Shown here: positions 44,232 to 55,968 of the stretch, one piece after another
How the letters are laid out: the number at the start of each line of letters is the position of its first letter
How positions within the stretch are numbered: the first letter of the stretch is position 1
Origin: Aaosphaeria pasadenensis
Taxonomy: Eukaryota; Ascomycota; Dothideomycetes; Pleosporales
DNA: 64,000 nt
Assembly: GCA_022813625.1 (NCBI GenBank)
Contig: JAKLMB010000013.1
Span: forward strand, 1 to 64,000
Direction: 5' to 3'
The notes under the pieces: model-generated
Databases searched by the model: none
What the model was told of the DNA's origin: nothing
Seen by the model: only the letters and a program-made list of their open reading frames with translations
Made by a program: the position numbers and the translations under genes

Positions 44232-46287
44232 ATGTTCAAAAAGAAACCGAATGTTTGTTTTGATTCCACCACCAGCCTACCTATGGGTTCTTTTGGAAGC
44301 TAACAGACGATCAGATCAAACCACTCTCGCCACTCAAGTCCTCCGACCGCCGACGTACTGCAGACCAGATCATTAGCGATTTTGGCATCGAGATTCCCGT
44401 GAACCAAGATGCAGACCCGAATGACAGGGCCGCTTCTACAGCAGGCCTCACGGCTCTGAGAAGATCCCTACTTCCAGAGGACTCGCTCTCCGCTCGATTC
44501 ACTACAACAGCCGGTCCCGACCTAAAGCAAGTGTCTGGGACCGTATATGTTGGCAGCCATGAAGGGACATCAAACGAATTGCGGATCCTTTGGGTCAAAG
44601 TCGACGAGAAGATGTATCCTACAGGTGCGTCCTTGAAAAGTGCCAACTGGAGCTGCCTATTGACCTGTGAACAGTATACACCCTTTGGCATAACCCACGC
44701 ATCGTCCCGCTCCTTTATACCCCTTCGTTTGTAGTTGAGAAATTGCAGGGCGGTGCAGACTTGATGACACCAGGATTGCAGCGTGGGCCTCCATTTCCCC
44801 CCAAAGCGGTCAAGGGCGCAGTCGTTGCGATTGCCAGCCTTGAGACTCCTACAGTGCCAATGGCAGTAGGAACATGCATAATAGATGTCAGTACACTGCA
44901 GCAAGTCCAAGGACAAAAAGGACACGCAGTGCAGACCTTCCATTGGGCCGGAGATGAGCTCTGGGCATGGAGCTCGTCTAGCAAACCTGGTATAGATCCT
45001 CCAGAGCATCTCAATGGTTGGGACGATGAGGCACAAGACAACGAGGCCGACCTGGTAACACAAACCGAAGATCTGGAGATCGACGAGGCTCAAGATGGTG
45101 GTGTCGCATTAAATGTAGGCCCCACCGAGCGATCAATGGAAGAGAACGCTCAAGGGATAGAAGGAGAAAACGCCCCGTCGAACCCGGACTTCGTCGAAGA
45201 AGTGGTGGACAAAGAGTTGACGACAAAAGAGATCGACGATGCATTCAAGAACGCCTTTCTCTATGGTGTACGATATCACATGGATAACAACAAAAACCAC
45301 CCTACCTTCGGTCTCGATTTTCCGCTGTCGCAATCTAACGTCATGTCATTACTAGTACAACCCTTTCTGCCTACATATACCCCCGCGCGAACAGCATCTC
45401 TGCAAATAAAGAAGTCCAGCTGGAAAAATATCAAGAAGTTCATTAAACACTTGGATAAGCAGCGGATCATCAAATCCAAAGACCGCGACGGTAACGAAGT
45501 AGTCATACTTGATATCGACTTCGCCGATCAGAACATACAGTCCTTCACTCCGTATAGATTGCCAAAGAAAGATTCACCAAGCTCAGCAGCAGCGAATGGA
45601 AAGCCAGCGGCTCCGTCAGCATCTGAGTCGTCTGTTGGGCAAAAGCTCAAACTCGTGTCGCTGCTTCGGCCAAAGGAGAAGCTCGCACCCATCTTCAATG
45701 CCTCCAAGGCTGATCCGCGTGGCCTATATACTCCAACAGAATTGAAACAAATTCTAACTGCGTACATTGAGGCGGAGAACCTGGTATCAGAAAAGAATCG
45801 GCGCTTGATCAATCTCAACCCACAGATCGCGAATTCACTTTTAGGCAATTCGGCTGCTGACGACAAGGCACTAGCATCCGGCGTGATTCCAAGAGATGCT
45901 CTTGCTGAGAGAATAGTGGCTACCTCAGCTCCTTTTCATGCAATTCTTCGCAATGATACTGGCATTGCCGATTCGAAACCAAAAGCTGGCGCTCCACCAA
46001 AGATTCACATTACCCTTGAAACGAGGAGTGGCAATAAGACAGTGACTAAAGTGAGCGGTGTTGAGGCTTACTACATCGCACCGCAACCGCTCGCTGATGA
46101 GTTAAGGAAGACTTGTGCTGGGAGCACAAGTGTCGATCGTTTACAAGGAAGTAGTCCCAAGAATCCAGTCATGGAGGTCCTCGTTCAAGGCCCCCAGAAA
46201 GATGCAATCATCAAGGCACTGGAAAAGAGGGGGGTAAATCGAAATTGGGTGGAGGTGATTGACAAAACTAAGGGAAAGAAGAAATGA
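44232..46287 (+). CDS. tma64: translation initiation factor eIF2D (Tma64)
   Basis: Exons 44232-44252, 44315-44624 and 44675-46287 encode 647 residues. The first exon has only seven codons, MFKKKPN, continuing into IKPLSPLKSSDRRRTADQII after splicing. Domain order fits eIF2D: an N-terminal DUF1947-like and PUA part (VYTLWHNPRIVPLLYTPSFV, MAVGTCIIDVSTLQQVQGQK), a central winged-helix region, a SWIB/MDM2-like region (about YTPTELKQILTAYIEAENLV) and a C-terminal SUI1 domain with GNKTVTKVSGVEAY and VMEVLVQGPQKDAIIKALEK. eIF2D helps recycle post-termination 40S subunits and can deliver tRNA to the P site without GTP. It is cytosolic. Identification is firm; boundaries of the first exon rest on frame and family match. 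Confidence 0.92.
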
Positions 46288-46466
46288 GATTTTCTCATGT
46301 ATAGTAACATCAAATGGCCGACTTCCTCACCCGGAGAAACTAGCTCAGAATTGCGATACCCTTCTGCGTTGCATTACTTGTAGATCTGCCTGGTCTTGTC
46401 TGAATATACATACACACTGCAGCTGCCTCTCCTGACTACTATACAAAATCTAGGGTATATCTTCTT

Positions 46467-47614
46467 CTAAAATGCTAAATCGGCGTACTCTCCAAGCGCA
46501 CCATCCTTTCCACCATCAAATACCTCATGCAGTCCGTCTAGACCTGCGAAGTTCTCTGCGAACTTCAATCCTCGCAGTCTCTCAGCCTCTATAATATCCC
46601 AGTTCCACTCATCAGATTCCGGCTTCTTAGGAAGCACAGATTCAGCGTCGCCATTTGCCACAGCATCCCCATCGACTAAACCCTGATATACCCAACCTTC
46701 GGGTCTAGCAGGGACCATTTCTGCGTCGATCAAAGCCTGCTCGGGCGGCACGGTGATGCGACCACGCTTGATAACATATTTAGCAAGAGACGTGGCATAA
46801 ATAGCACCCTGAAGCTTTTGTCGGACCTTCTCGTCGTCTTCACCCTCAATAGCCGCCTTTCCTTTCCTCCAAGGCTGCAGCGAGAACTTAGACGGCTTTC
46901 CGACGCCAGGTTTCACTACGTGTGTAACCAGATAGAACCACTTGCGATCCCAGCATAAAAGCCTTGTCCACATTTCGTATTTGGCGAGCGGGGGAATCTC
47001 TTTCTTGAAGAGACAGCTGACGCCGCCTAACGCGATATAGTGCTTGCCTCGAGGCCCCTCTTCTCGACCTAGTGTTTCGGCCTTCTTGCCTTTGCCATAT
47101 AGGCGGGAGTTCTTCTTGATACCATTGCGGATTATAGCTGTGAAAAGATGTGTTCGGGAGACTGAGAAGAGTCAGAATAGTTCTAGTATATCATGCGCGG
47201 GATGTAATTACTATCAAAATCGGCGAAGTAAGTACTGTTGCTCTTATGAATGTTGTAATCTGTCTCTAGGATCGAGGTGCGACTTGTAGTAATGATCGGA
47301 TCAAAGAGAGCTTGGGGCGGGATGGGCGTGGGTTGCAGGTATAGTTGGTATAAGAATGCGCGGAAGAATCGCAGCTATGTAACATTAGTACGATTAGATA
47401 TTACAAGTGGGCATATTAGGAGACTTACATGCCATACGAAGGGTAAGCTCTTCAGATTACCAAGCGCAAGCAGGATAGCTATAATCCGCCAGACACCGCC
47501 AGGCGCATTGTATCCGGACCACTTTGCAATGAAGCTTCGCAGCGCTGGTTGGCTTGCAAGCGCAGCAATTGAGGCTCCGGCGCCCACGACGGCGAGACTG
47601 GCGGTTTTCGACAT
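46467..47614 (-). CDS. thioesterase-fold (THEM6-like) protein
   Basis: Exons 47614-47429, 47374-47212 and 47161-46467 encode 347 residues; junctions keep frame. The N-terminal 45 residues are hydrophobic (SLAVVGAGASIAALASQPAL and WRIIAILLALGNL), suggesting a membrane anchor. The core has ETDYNIHKSNSTYFADFD followed by ISRTHLFTAI, the hot-dog fold hallmark of the 4HBT-like THEM6 group. YIALGGVSCLFKKEIPPLAK and a WDRKWFYLVTHVV strand pair follow. The usual catalytic Asp/His is uncertain, so substrate and activity are unknown. An acidic C-terminal tail follows. It is convergent with the eIF2D gene; 180 bp separate them. The ATG at 47614 is the first in frame, since the open frame upstream begins at GTG. 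Confidence 0.82.
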
Positions 47615-48279
47615 GAGCAAAAAAGGAGTGACGATGTTGATAACATGCGCGGTCACCGAACGATATTCTTATCTTAGACCGAGGCTCGGAGTAATGTGGA
47701 GCCGGCTTCCGCAGGGTGAAAGCTAGGTACCTCCTACTAGCTATCGACAACGCGGACGATCATTTCGGAGCCAGAGATGGAACATGTGAAATTCAATGTT
47801 TCTACCAGAACATCTCTTCCACATCTCATTGCATCATTAGCTATGATCTGCTTCGTGCTCAGGAGTGGGGAGTATGGGGAGAGTACAGCCACAGCAAACT
47901 CGCCAACCCCAGTAACCACAGCCTCAGTTACCCCGAATGAGGCGAAACGTGATTGGTGGTGATGGATCACCTCCCAAGTGGTACCCCCCATACCCCAAAA
48001 CTGATGACCGGTGAGCATCCCTATGAGTAGATGAGGGGGTTCCGGCACCGGCTCCGCGCAACTGGCCCTCTACTCGGGCTCACACCGTGTTACAGCCTCG
48101 CCCAGTGTCGATTGCACGGCCCATAGGCCAAAGCATCAAAGGATCAGTTTGTCAACCTAGTGCCTGAGATCCGATGTTGATGGCATGTCCACTCTGCGAA
48201 CATTTTCGAAATCAATATCACCGCAGGTATAACACACAACTTTCGTTAAACTGTCGATCGCCCATTACAAGCTGTACCT
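47615..48279. promoter_or_regulatory. divergent promoter region
   Basis: A 665-bp region between the thioesterase-fold gene and the unknown gene at 48280. Short open frames at 47716-47962 are not credible. Confidence 0.5.
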
Positions 48280-49805
48280 ATGCGGATGACACTTCGATCA
48301 ACGCCTGCTGGTCAGGCTACGGCCTCAGCAGGTGGAACAGGCTCTGGTGAGCCTGATATGGTTTTGATAGGTGAACTGCTGGAGGACATATCAAGACATC
48401 CACCAGCACTCGGTGCACGCAAACTTCTTGTGGAGCACTATATCTCTGTTGGGTGGCTTGATGCAGCCATGGACAATGCGAACGAATTGAGGAGACATGC
48501 TCCTCACGATCCGGACGTCGCTAATTACCTGGCTGTCCTTTCCAAGCAACCTGAACCTCCAGCGCCAGAACCTGCAGGAAAATCCACCATGTCAGTCACC
48601 ACGAATGCACAACGGGCTTCCACCCAAGAGCCTCCCAAATTCACCGCAAGTACCATGTTTTCACGGAAGAAGCCCAAGACAGCTACTCAGCTGCCGAAAG
48701 ACTTAGAGTCTACAAAACAGGATTTCGCCCAAAGTTATACCTCACTACGACAACAGGCCAATACCATTTTGAAGGATCTACTTCATCTAGAGAAACTTAG
48801 AAAAAGGAGCAATATGCCAGTATCTCCAGACACACCCAGAATCGAGGCGATTGTAAACGGAAGTAGTAGCACAACATTGCAAAAGTATTCGCCACCTTGC
48901 AGTGCGAGGTCTTTTGCAAGGACCATTCAATCTGACAAAGAGAATGCAGTTGGTCTCTCAATCACAGATCTTGAAAGTCTAATGGGGTGGCTACGGCACT
49001 CGCCGGGAAATACGTCCACTGTTGATGACGATATCGTTAGGGATGCCCTCGTCAAACGTGTACGATCCCTCGAAGCCGCATTGCCAGACGACTTGAAGTA
49101 CTTTCCCGAGATCGCACTCATGCATGTCCAGCATGAGCATCTGAACAAGACCTATGTTAACACCGAAACTATGCTGGGTGACGAAATCAAGGATGTTCCA
49201 CGGGAGAACTTCTGGGTTACGGAGGACAACTACGCTTGGGATATGGAGGAGCTTGTTCAAGCCATTACCGCAAATGGAGGCGTTATGCGAAATCCCCTTA
49301 GCCGCCAAATGTTTACGTCTAAAGATATCAAGGGGATTATCTGGCATCCAAAAGGCAAGCAACTGGCCAAGCTGCAAGTCGAACAAGCCGAAATGTCCAA
49401 GGGCGTACGGCCAGAGACGATCACCCAGATGGAGGATTTGGCCAAAATCCTGCTTGAAGATCAGAGCAGTGACACCCTACCTAGTCGACACGCTGTTGAT
49501 CTGTTCATGGCATATGTTGCTACTCGTAAGTTCTGTGCGCCTGGGTTCATAAACGTGAGGTTGCTAATCACGTCACAGTCCCCGAATTAGAACAGAAAGC
49601 TCTCGACGGCCTTAGATGCCCCGCAAAAGACAGTCATACTGGACAGTCCTACGATTTCACGATAGGAGAAGCCGTGCGAGATGCCAAAGGCAATCGCGTG
49701 TGTTTTCACAAGACTGGCGATTTTATCAAACAAGCTGCGCAATACTTGCGCAACAATAGAGGTGCACTCCCAGATCCAAATGATGGCAAGTGCATCACGA
49801 TGTGA
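48280..49805 (+). CDS. conserved-looking fungal protein with TPR-like N-terminus, unknown
   Basis: Exons 48280-49525 and 49579-49805 give 490 residues; the 53-nt intron has a GTAAGT donor and a GCTAAT branch-like site. The N-terminal 80 residues (ELLEDISRHPPALGARKLLV, then HYISVGWLDAAMDNANELR) look like helix-turn-helix TPR units. A Ser/Thr-rich and basic middle part follows with a coiled segment (TKQDFAQSYTSLRQQANTIL). The C-terminal 150 residues are compact and well ordered: NPLSRQMFTSKDIKGIIWHP, LPSRHAVDLFMAYVA and LRCPAKDSHTGQSYDF. The last recalls a degenerate U-box, which is only a guess. No known function. Confidence 0.8.
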
Positions 49806-50840
49806 GATCTTTGGGTTTATGGCGTTGGATCGATACCAATACAAATCTGGTGGATCGGCTTTTCGGACTTTGTTGGACTTGTTAGGTATTATAGAAATAG
49901 ATACATTTACATTGTAGATTCACAGAATTGTAAAGAGGCCTCAGGTGCACCTGCTCTGGATAGACAAGGGAAGCTTTGGGCGTAGTATGCAATTCAACTG
50001 CTAAGTACTCCATGCTCCGCAGCAAATATGTCTCGTTGACGTGGCGCAGGAACGGTAGAATTGCCTACAACGCCACAAGAAGGTGACAAGCTATTTGTCG
50101 GCCTTGACTTCGAGTCAGGTCCAATAGAATAAGCCGATCACGATATTTAACAAAGAAAAATACTATGTTCCTATCAATCTCCAGATGTAGAAATGCGGTA
50201 CTCGGCCACTTAGGCAACCGACAACCTTGACCAAGCCTCGCTTCTTTCTACCTGATAACTCTACGGGTGTACATTAGCGTGCAACACATAGTGAGTTGTG
50301 TGGGGTCACTTTGTTAAATCATGATGCACCCACACGGTATTGTCGTATTGGGCACCCGGTGAGGCCGTAGTCAAGCTTCGCCGGTCTGTGCCTTGCTCAG
50401 CCTCATCAACCTAGTTGAAGTGCCTGCCGCATTGGAAGACTTCTATACTACCCAAAATGGAGAAGGTCGATCTATACTTCAACTATACATCACATTAGAA
50501 ATACGTAGGTAGGCTATCTTACCCGCCCGCGCTGTTCCATGGTTCTCTTCCTTTTGTTCAATATACCTTAACCTTGGTTAATGTTCATCAGAACTCTCAT
50601 CAAGCCCGCATAACCTAATACCCAATCAGAAACGACCATCTTTATTCTATACCTATCTTTACTGCATATCATTCGTCCCGTTTCACAACCTTGTTCAGCC
50701 ATTTTCTCAGCCTTCTGGAGGCAGCGACCGATATACACGTCGATTTCATTTTGCTCACTTGAGTAATGGACAGGCCGTAACTACTGGAAGGGCGATAGAA
50801 TCTCGATGTATCTCACATCGGGGTTGCTCCACGAGTTGAG
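49806..50840. promoter_or_regulatory. non-coding region upstream of the PARP-like gene
   Basis: A 1-kb region holding the 3' flank of the preceding gene and the probable promoter and leader of the PARP-like gene. Pyrimidine-rich DNA lies near 50530-50700. No credible gene. Confidence 0.5.
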
Positions 50841-53800
50841 ATGAACGGCCTATTCCTTTCCACAACACTAGATCGGACCGGGGTCCATGTAAAGCGCATA
50901 TCCGTTGGTGCATCGAAGAAGTCGATTTTCGGAGGAAAGAAAGACAGTGAAGAATGGCATCAACAGATCGAGTTTACAGCAGGATTTCTCCATCCGTCGG
51001 ATCAACGCTTTCCTTGGGAACTGTTGAGGAAACACACCGACCAATACCTCAAGAGGAAAGGCAAGCTCACGCAGCAAGAAGTCGACATACGACTGTCGTC
51101 GCTGATCGATAGCCATGAAGGTCGAGATGTCGCTGTTGCGGCATGCGCTTATGCCATGTCTCCTACGTCGGTGCGAGCTCTGCTGAACGTTAATCTCAGT
51201 GTCGCGCCTGCAACCTTCTTCGGCCTCGAGGCTCATCTTCAATCCCTTATCGCCGCCAATGGATGTAATCCGGGGTCAGTGAGTGATCAGGAAGCATCAT
51301 GGGCGAGACAACTACTACCATTCGCCTCTCACGGGCTAGGTGCAGCCGGGAAGTTTCTCGAGGGTGTTTGTACTATTCTGGATCATAACACCATCTACAA
51401 TATGGACCATCTTCCTGATTTTGCCATCCTGACGCGAAGTGCTTTCGAGTCATTTGCCTTGCATCTGGAGGGACTGAGACTCAAGTCTCAGTGGACAACC
51501 GCCCGCTCCGTTACTGCGTGGTTCGGCAAGTACGCAATCAACGTGCCTTCGACTTCCCGAGACAATACTTTGCGATCAACCAACTTACTGGATTCCCAAT
51601 TCCCCTCGTGGCGGGTTTGGTCGTCATGGGAGCCTAACTTGGATCGGGTCTGCATGCTCGATAGCATCAACAGTATGAAGCGCGCCGTGTTACCGGACAT
51701 AATGGCTTTAGATGGGCCCGACTTCATTATTGGAAACAACAAGACTATGAAGGAAGGACTTATTGCACAGTATGGCGCCACCAAGCCCATCGTACGCTTT
51801 CGAGGGTTAGTGTTCGAAGTCACAAATTGTAAAAGAGAAGAACTGAAGGAAATTCTCGATCGCCTAGACGAAGTCCTGACGGGTGTACTACAATCAAGCG
51901 ATGAATCATTTAAGGCATTCTTCCGACTTCTAAATGCACGCCCAATTATCGTCGAAAGTCTACAACTTTTCGAAGCCGTGGAGAATCTCATTAATGCCTC
52001 CGGGTCTTGCATACATGATGCTGTCCTCACGTTATGGACGTCTAAGAATGATATCGGAGGGTTCCACATCGACGATCTATCTGATCTCATTGTCGCTTTC
52101 GAACATTCGGCAAGTGCAGATTTATGCAAGTTGATGATTCGAACGTGGCTCGTTCAGGGGATTGAGACCTGTGTCAGAGAATGTCGGACAGCGCTTCGAA
52201 CACATATTGACAATCGCCTTGAGTGGCACCACCTGGCGGACGAATTGCATTCTTTCTTCCTGGTCCTCAAGAGCTCAACTAAATGTTATTTCCTGCTGGA
52301 TGTCTGGTTGAGAAAGCATTTGGAGTTACTACCATCTCCCGATGATTTCAAGATGGTAATGGAAATTTGCGCAGGAAACGACGGGAGGAAAATTGCCACC
52401 ACACCAACCGAAAAAGATGCACTGGAAGAGGCGGTCGCAGCACTCTGCATGGATCGCTTGATAGGGGGACCTCCTATTGGAGACGCGTCGCAGCGGATCA
52501 TCGATGCCATACTCGATGTCTGGAAAGGAACGAAAGAAATCGAGCGACGCCGCCTAGCTATGCTCATCTGCAAAAAGGCCGGATTAGATTATATTCTAAA
52601 ATGCAGATGCCTTGCACAAATCACACTCTTACCTGGGGATCTAGTCAAGCCACTTTCTGAAGCAACGGATACCTCATTAACAGGCAAAGGCGAAAGCTGT
52701 GTCAAATTGGTCAGACTACTTGCGCAATGTACCGATCGAGATATAGTCCAGTGCTGGCGTGGTGTTCTCTTCGAGCAAATCTGCGAGTCTGCTGACAAGT
52801 TTGCCGATTATTTGCTGCAGCGATTTGATGCTTCTGCGTGGACTTTGCACATGCTGGACATCTATGCTCTCTTAGGGGACTGCATGATCTCGTCGCCGAA
52901 GACCGCGAACTCTCCAGTACTCCGGCTAGATACTCGTTTATGGGTCCAAAGTGTATCAGGATTCATCCCTGTCATCACACGACTCGAGGAATATGTAGGT
53001 TCGAACAGAGTCCCGATTCACTGCATACTGAACGGCGGCGAAATTCAAAAGAAAGAATTGCTCCTCCAAGAGCTTGGGGCAGGGGTACCTCTCGAGCGCG
53101 ACTGTATCCTTAGAATCCTGAAAGCCCTTAGGAACGCTCAAGATCATCCTAATGAGAAGATGATGCAGTTCGTAGCTTCCAAACTCGTCAAGAAGAAAGA
53201 AGTCACGCTCGGTGTCGCGGAGACCTTAGAAGCATTGCTTACTATTACACAAGAAGGAGCCGATGCGTGTCAGAGAATCATTGATCTTCATCAGAACAAG
53301 GCAGTATATCGACTTGTTACTGAAGTTGTACTGGCCGGTTGGGTGCAAGATGACGATATGTGCGATAACGACATTACCGCCCTAACCGCGATGGCACGAG
53401 TTCTTGATCTGGAAGTCCTCACTGGTAAAATACCAGATGCCCATCTGATCGCTGCGAGTGATTACTTCGCGCCAATCACCAAAGCCATTGTCGATGAAGC
53501 GGATCGATTGGCGGATGTCAAATTAGCATTGAAGTCTCGAGATCCAGTGGGTACCGCACTGCTTTTGGGAACACTCAACATCGAAGATACAACACCGTTA
53601 GACGATGAGTTAGCATTGTTGCCAATTACTATGGCTAGTGCCGTCGAAAAACGCGGCGATAAGGAGATCGAAATAAGTTTCCCATTGTCATCGTTGACAG
53701 AAATGCAGCGCACGGCGTTGGGTCTCCGCGATTCCAAGAATCTTCTCCTTCGGTTGTTCATTGATTGGGCAGGAGAAGTACCCACAGCCTTCTGTCTGCA

Positions 53801-54920
53801 TCTAGATGATGAATTTGATACAGCTGATGCCGACATGGAACATCTCAGCCCTTGGGTGCCTGCCCATGAGACTGAGGCGCCTGAACTCGTTTACTGCCGG
53901 GGCCGCAACAGCGCTCTGACCTGGCAGTTAAACCGTATTTTGCATCAATACATCAAGCAAAACGATCTGAAGATTGCTTCACTACACACATTCCTTAGCG
54001 GCGAGCTGCTTAAACTCGCATTTAAGTGTGTGGTATGCGGATCCAGCCACGGGGCTAACAATACGCAAATGCGAAGAGCAATGCCGTGCCAAACACCATC
54101 ATGTAGTACGATGTGGAACAGGCTTCCTCTGGATATCCGCATACCCGAGCTACGCTCCGATGTTTTTGCTGTCGACATGCTCCTAACGGCCGTATACGTG
54201 GCTGCGAAAGCTAACAACATGGAACTCCTCCCAGGATGCCCAATCACTAACCCCCAGTTTGTGATTAATGTTCTGGAGTCTCTACCACCATTGAGTATCT
54301 TACGAGATGCGGTCCACCTATCCCTAATTCTCAGAGAATATCATTACAATGCCGAGGTGTTGTTAACATGGGCCTGCAGCCACTTCCGCGGCTTCATTGC
54401 GTCTGCGAGGGGCAATTGCAAGATACCTGGGCTCCCGGTTGGGACACATCAATTTGTGCTTGCGAACGCAGCGCCGCATCTAGAAGTCGGATTCGCGAGT
54501 ACCATGACGGCCTTCAAGTCGAGCACTCGCGTCCTCTTCCACGGCACATCACTGGACCGTCTACCAGCCATCCTTGCACAGGGACTTCGCATCAAGTCCG
54601 GGACTGCCCTCCAACGCACGGGTGCTGCTCACGGGAAGGGCGTGTACCTTGCTGAAGAACCTTCTACCTCAGTCGTGTATTCACCCTCCGCGCTCAGTTG
54701 GCGGAACAGTGGGCTGAGCAATATGAGGCTGTTGATCGGGTGCGAAGTTTCTGGCCCGGGTAACTCGAAGGGGAATGGTATCCACGTTATCAAGGATGAG
54801 AAGAGTATTCTTGTTAGATATATCTTCCTGCTACCAAAGAGTTCCAGTACACCTGTGAGCCAGCATCTGGTGCCGGCAATGTCGAGTACGATGGCAGGGC
54901 TGAGGAGTGGAGCCATATAG
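50841..54920 (+). CDS. large protein with C-terminal PARP6/8/16-like ADP-ribosyltransferase domain
   Basis: An intronless gene of 1359 residues, the largest here. About the first 1030 residues form a mostly helical, soluble region with no motif I recognise. Then comes a Cys/His cluster (C1063, C1066, H1070, C1083, C1088; CVVCGSSH and CQTPSC), probably a zinc ribbon. The C-terminal catalytic domain has RVLFHGTSLDRLPAILAQGL with H1234, then GAAHGKGVYLAEEPSTSVVY with Y1269. These align with the first two positions of the PARP H-Y-E triad and closely resemble the PARP6/8 GAAYGKGIYLS pattern. The last strand (IHVIKDEKSILVRYIFLLPK) has no Glu at the third position, so mono-ADP-ribosylation or no activity is expected rather than polymer formation. 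The long N-terminal extension does not resemble the E2-fold fusion known from some fungal PARPs. Location and target are unknown. Confidence 0.85.
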   Translation: MNGLFLSTTLDRTGVHVKRISVGASKKSIFGGKKDSEEWHQQIEFTAGFLHPSDQRFPWELLRKHTDQYLKRKGKLTQQEVDIRLSSLIDSHEGRDVAVAACAYAMSPTSVRALLNVNLSVAPATFFGLEAHLQSLIAANGCNPGSVSDQEASWARQLLPFASHGLGAAGKFLEGVCTILDHNTIYNMDHLPDFAILTRSAFESFALHLEGLRLKSQWTTARSVTAWFGKYAINVPSTSRDNTLRSTNLLDSQFPSWRVWSSWEPNLDRVCMLDSINSMKRAVLPDIMALDGPDFIIGNNKTMKEGLIAQYGATKPIVRFRGLVFEVTNCKREELKEILDRLDEVLTGVLQSSDESFKAFFRLLNARPIIVESLQLFEAVENLINASGSCIHDAVLTLWTSKNDIGGFHIDDLSDLIVAFEHSASADLCKLMIRTWLVQGIETCVRECRTALRTHIDNRLEWHHLADELHSFFLVLKSSTKCYFLLDVWLRKHLELLPSPDDFKMVMEICAGNDGRKIATTPTEKDALEEAVAALCMDRLIGGPPIGDASQRIIDAILDVWKGTKEIERRRLAMLICKKAGLDYILKCRCLAQITLLPGDLVKPLSEATDTSLTGKGESCVKLVRLLAQCTDRDIVQCWRGVLFEQICESADKFADYLLQRFDASAWTLHMLDIYALLGDCMISSPKTANSPVLRLDTRLWVQSVSGFIPVITRLEEYVGSNRVPIHCILNGGEIQKKELLLQELGAGVPLERDCILRILKALRNAQDHPNEKMMQFVASKLVKKKEVTLGVAETLEALLTITQEGADACQRIIDLHQNKAVYRLVTEVVLAGWVQDDDMCDNDITALTAMARVLDLEVLTGKIPDAHLIAASDYFAPITKAIVDEADRLADVKLALKSRDPVGTALLLGTLNIEDTTPLDDELALLPITMASAVEKRGDKEIEISFPLSSLTEMQRTALGLRDSKNLLLRLFIDWAGEVPTAFCLHLDDEFDTADADMEHLSPWVPAHETEAPELVYCRGRNSALTWQLNRILHQYIKQNDLKIASLHTFLSGELLKLAFKCVVCGSSHGANNTQMRRAMPCQTPSCSTMWNRLPLDIRIPELRSDVFAVDMLLTAVYVAAKANNMELLPGCPITNPQFVINVLESLPPLSILRDAVHLSLILREYHYNAEVLLTWACSHFRGFIASARGNCKIPGLPVGTHQFVLANAAPHLEVGFASTMTAFKSSTRVLFHGTSLDRLPAILAQGLRIKSGTALQRTGAAHGKGVYLAEEPSTSVVYSPSALSWRNSGLSNMRLLIGCEVSGPGNSKGNGIHVIKDEKSILVRYIFLLPKSSSTPVSQHLVPAMSSTMAGLRSGAI

Positions 54921-55209
54921 AGTAGATGACAGGGCGGAATTTCGTGGCATCGTTTTCACGGCAGCATGTACTTGGTTGTGATTTATAAGAGACGTCATGG
55001 AGGTAGCATATTAGCATTGTTCACAAGCATTGGAGGGATTTTCTAGGCGTTTGGATATCATTATACCATTACGAATCTAACGAACATATACAATCAGCCC
55101 GACATCTCCTGATTCATTTAGCGACCACCACTGATTTGATGTCATATCTGATACACCTAGCAGAGCCCTCATCTGATACTTATCTACTTACGCGCCCAAA
55201 GTTCGCAAA

Positions 55210-55968
55210 TCACAGACTCGAAAACTGCGCTGCCTCCCGCCTCTCCTCCGCCAGCGCATTCCTCACGATCGCCCCGCACATCTTCGCATACGGATTCGTC
55301 CTGACGCTCATCTCCCTCGCAACCTCGTCGCCATACCTCGCCGCCGCCGAAAAGTCTCCGGACGCCAGCTCCTCGAGCTCGGCCTTGCCCTTGCCGTCCC
55401 ACTCCTGTCCGCTCTCTGAGGCTTTCAGGTACAGATATGCGCGGTGCGAGTGTGCTGTTCGCAGGATGCGCGCTTGGTAGGGGGAGACGGGTGAGGAGGG
55501 GGTGGAGGGCATGGAGAGTTGGATGGCTTGGGATAGGTCTTTGAAGAGGGAGTCGATGGGCTCTGATGATTCTTGGGAGGTGAAGAAGGACTTCTGTGGC
55601 GTGGTGTCGGTGATGGTGTTTTCAAGCTTCATGCGTTGGACCATTGCGCGATTGAGATAGGCACTGGGATATTTTGGCCATGATTGGATTATTTCGTCCA
55701 GTGTAGAGAGACTGGAATTGATTATGGTGGTTTGGTCTCCTTGTGATGACGATGTGGAGGAGACTTTGGAGACAATTTCATTTTGTTGGGTTTCCAGGGT
55801 GGAAAGCTCGGATTGTGGGATTGTTGGATGAGACGGGAGAGTGCTATCGATTGTGGAGACGTCTCTTGCTTTGGCGACGGATGAGGGAAGGGTCTCTGGG
55901 TCAAAGAGTGCGTTTAGAATACGGGTGTCGTTGGCCGATAGTTTCGTGTCGGGAGTTGGAATTGCCAT
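55210..55968 (-). CDS. TTC36-like tetratricopeptide protein
   Basis: A single-exon gene of 252 residues. The pattern ILNALFDPETLPSS at the start, a TPR region with SAYLNRAMVQRMK and LFKDLSQAIQLSM, then SHRAYLYLKAS and the C-terminal GDFSAAARYGDEVAREMSVR followed by TNPYAKMCGAIVRNAL match the TTC36 family. In animals TTC36 interacts with HPPD and affects tyrosine metabolism, a point of interest because the HPPD gene lies next door. The protein is presumably a cytosolic adaptor. Inserted Ser/Thr/Gln-rich loops make it longer than animal TTC36. It is divergent from the HPPD gene. Confidence 0.8.
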   Translation of the reverse strand: MAIPTPDTKLSANDTRILNALFDPETLPSSVAKARDVSTIDSTLPSHPTIPQSELSTLETQQNEIVSKVSSTSSSQGDQTTIINSSLSTLDEIIQSWPKYPSAYLNRAMVQRMKLENTITDTTPQKSFFTSQESSEPIDSLFKDLSQAIQLSMPSTPSSPVSPYQARILRTAHSHRAYLYLKASESGQEWDGKGKAELEELASGDFSAAARYGDEVAREMSVRTNPYAKMCGAIVRNALAEERREAAQFSSL

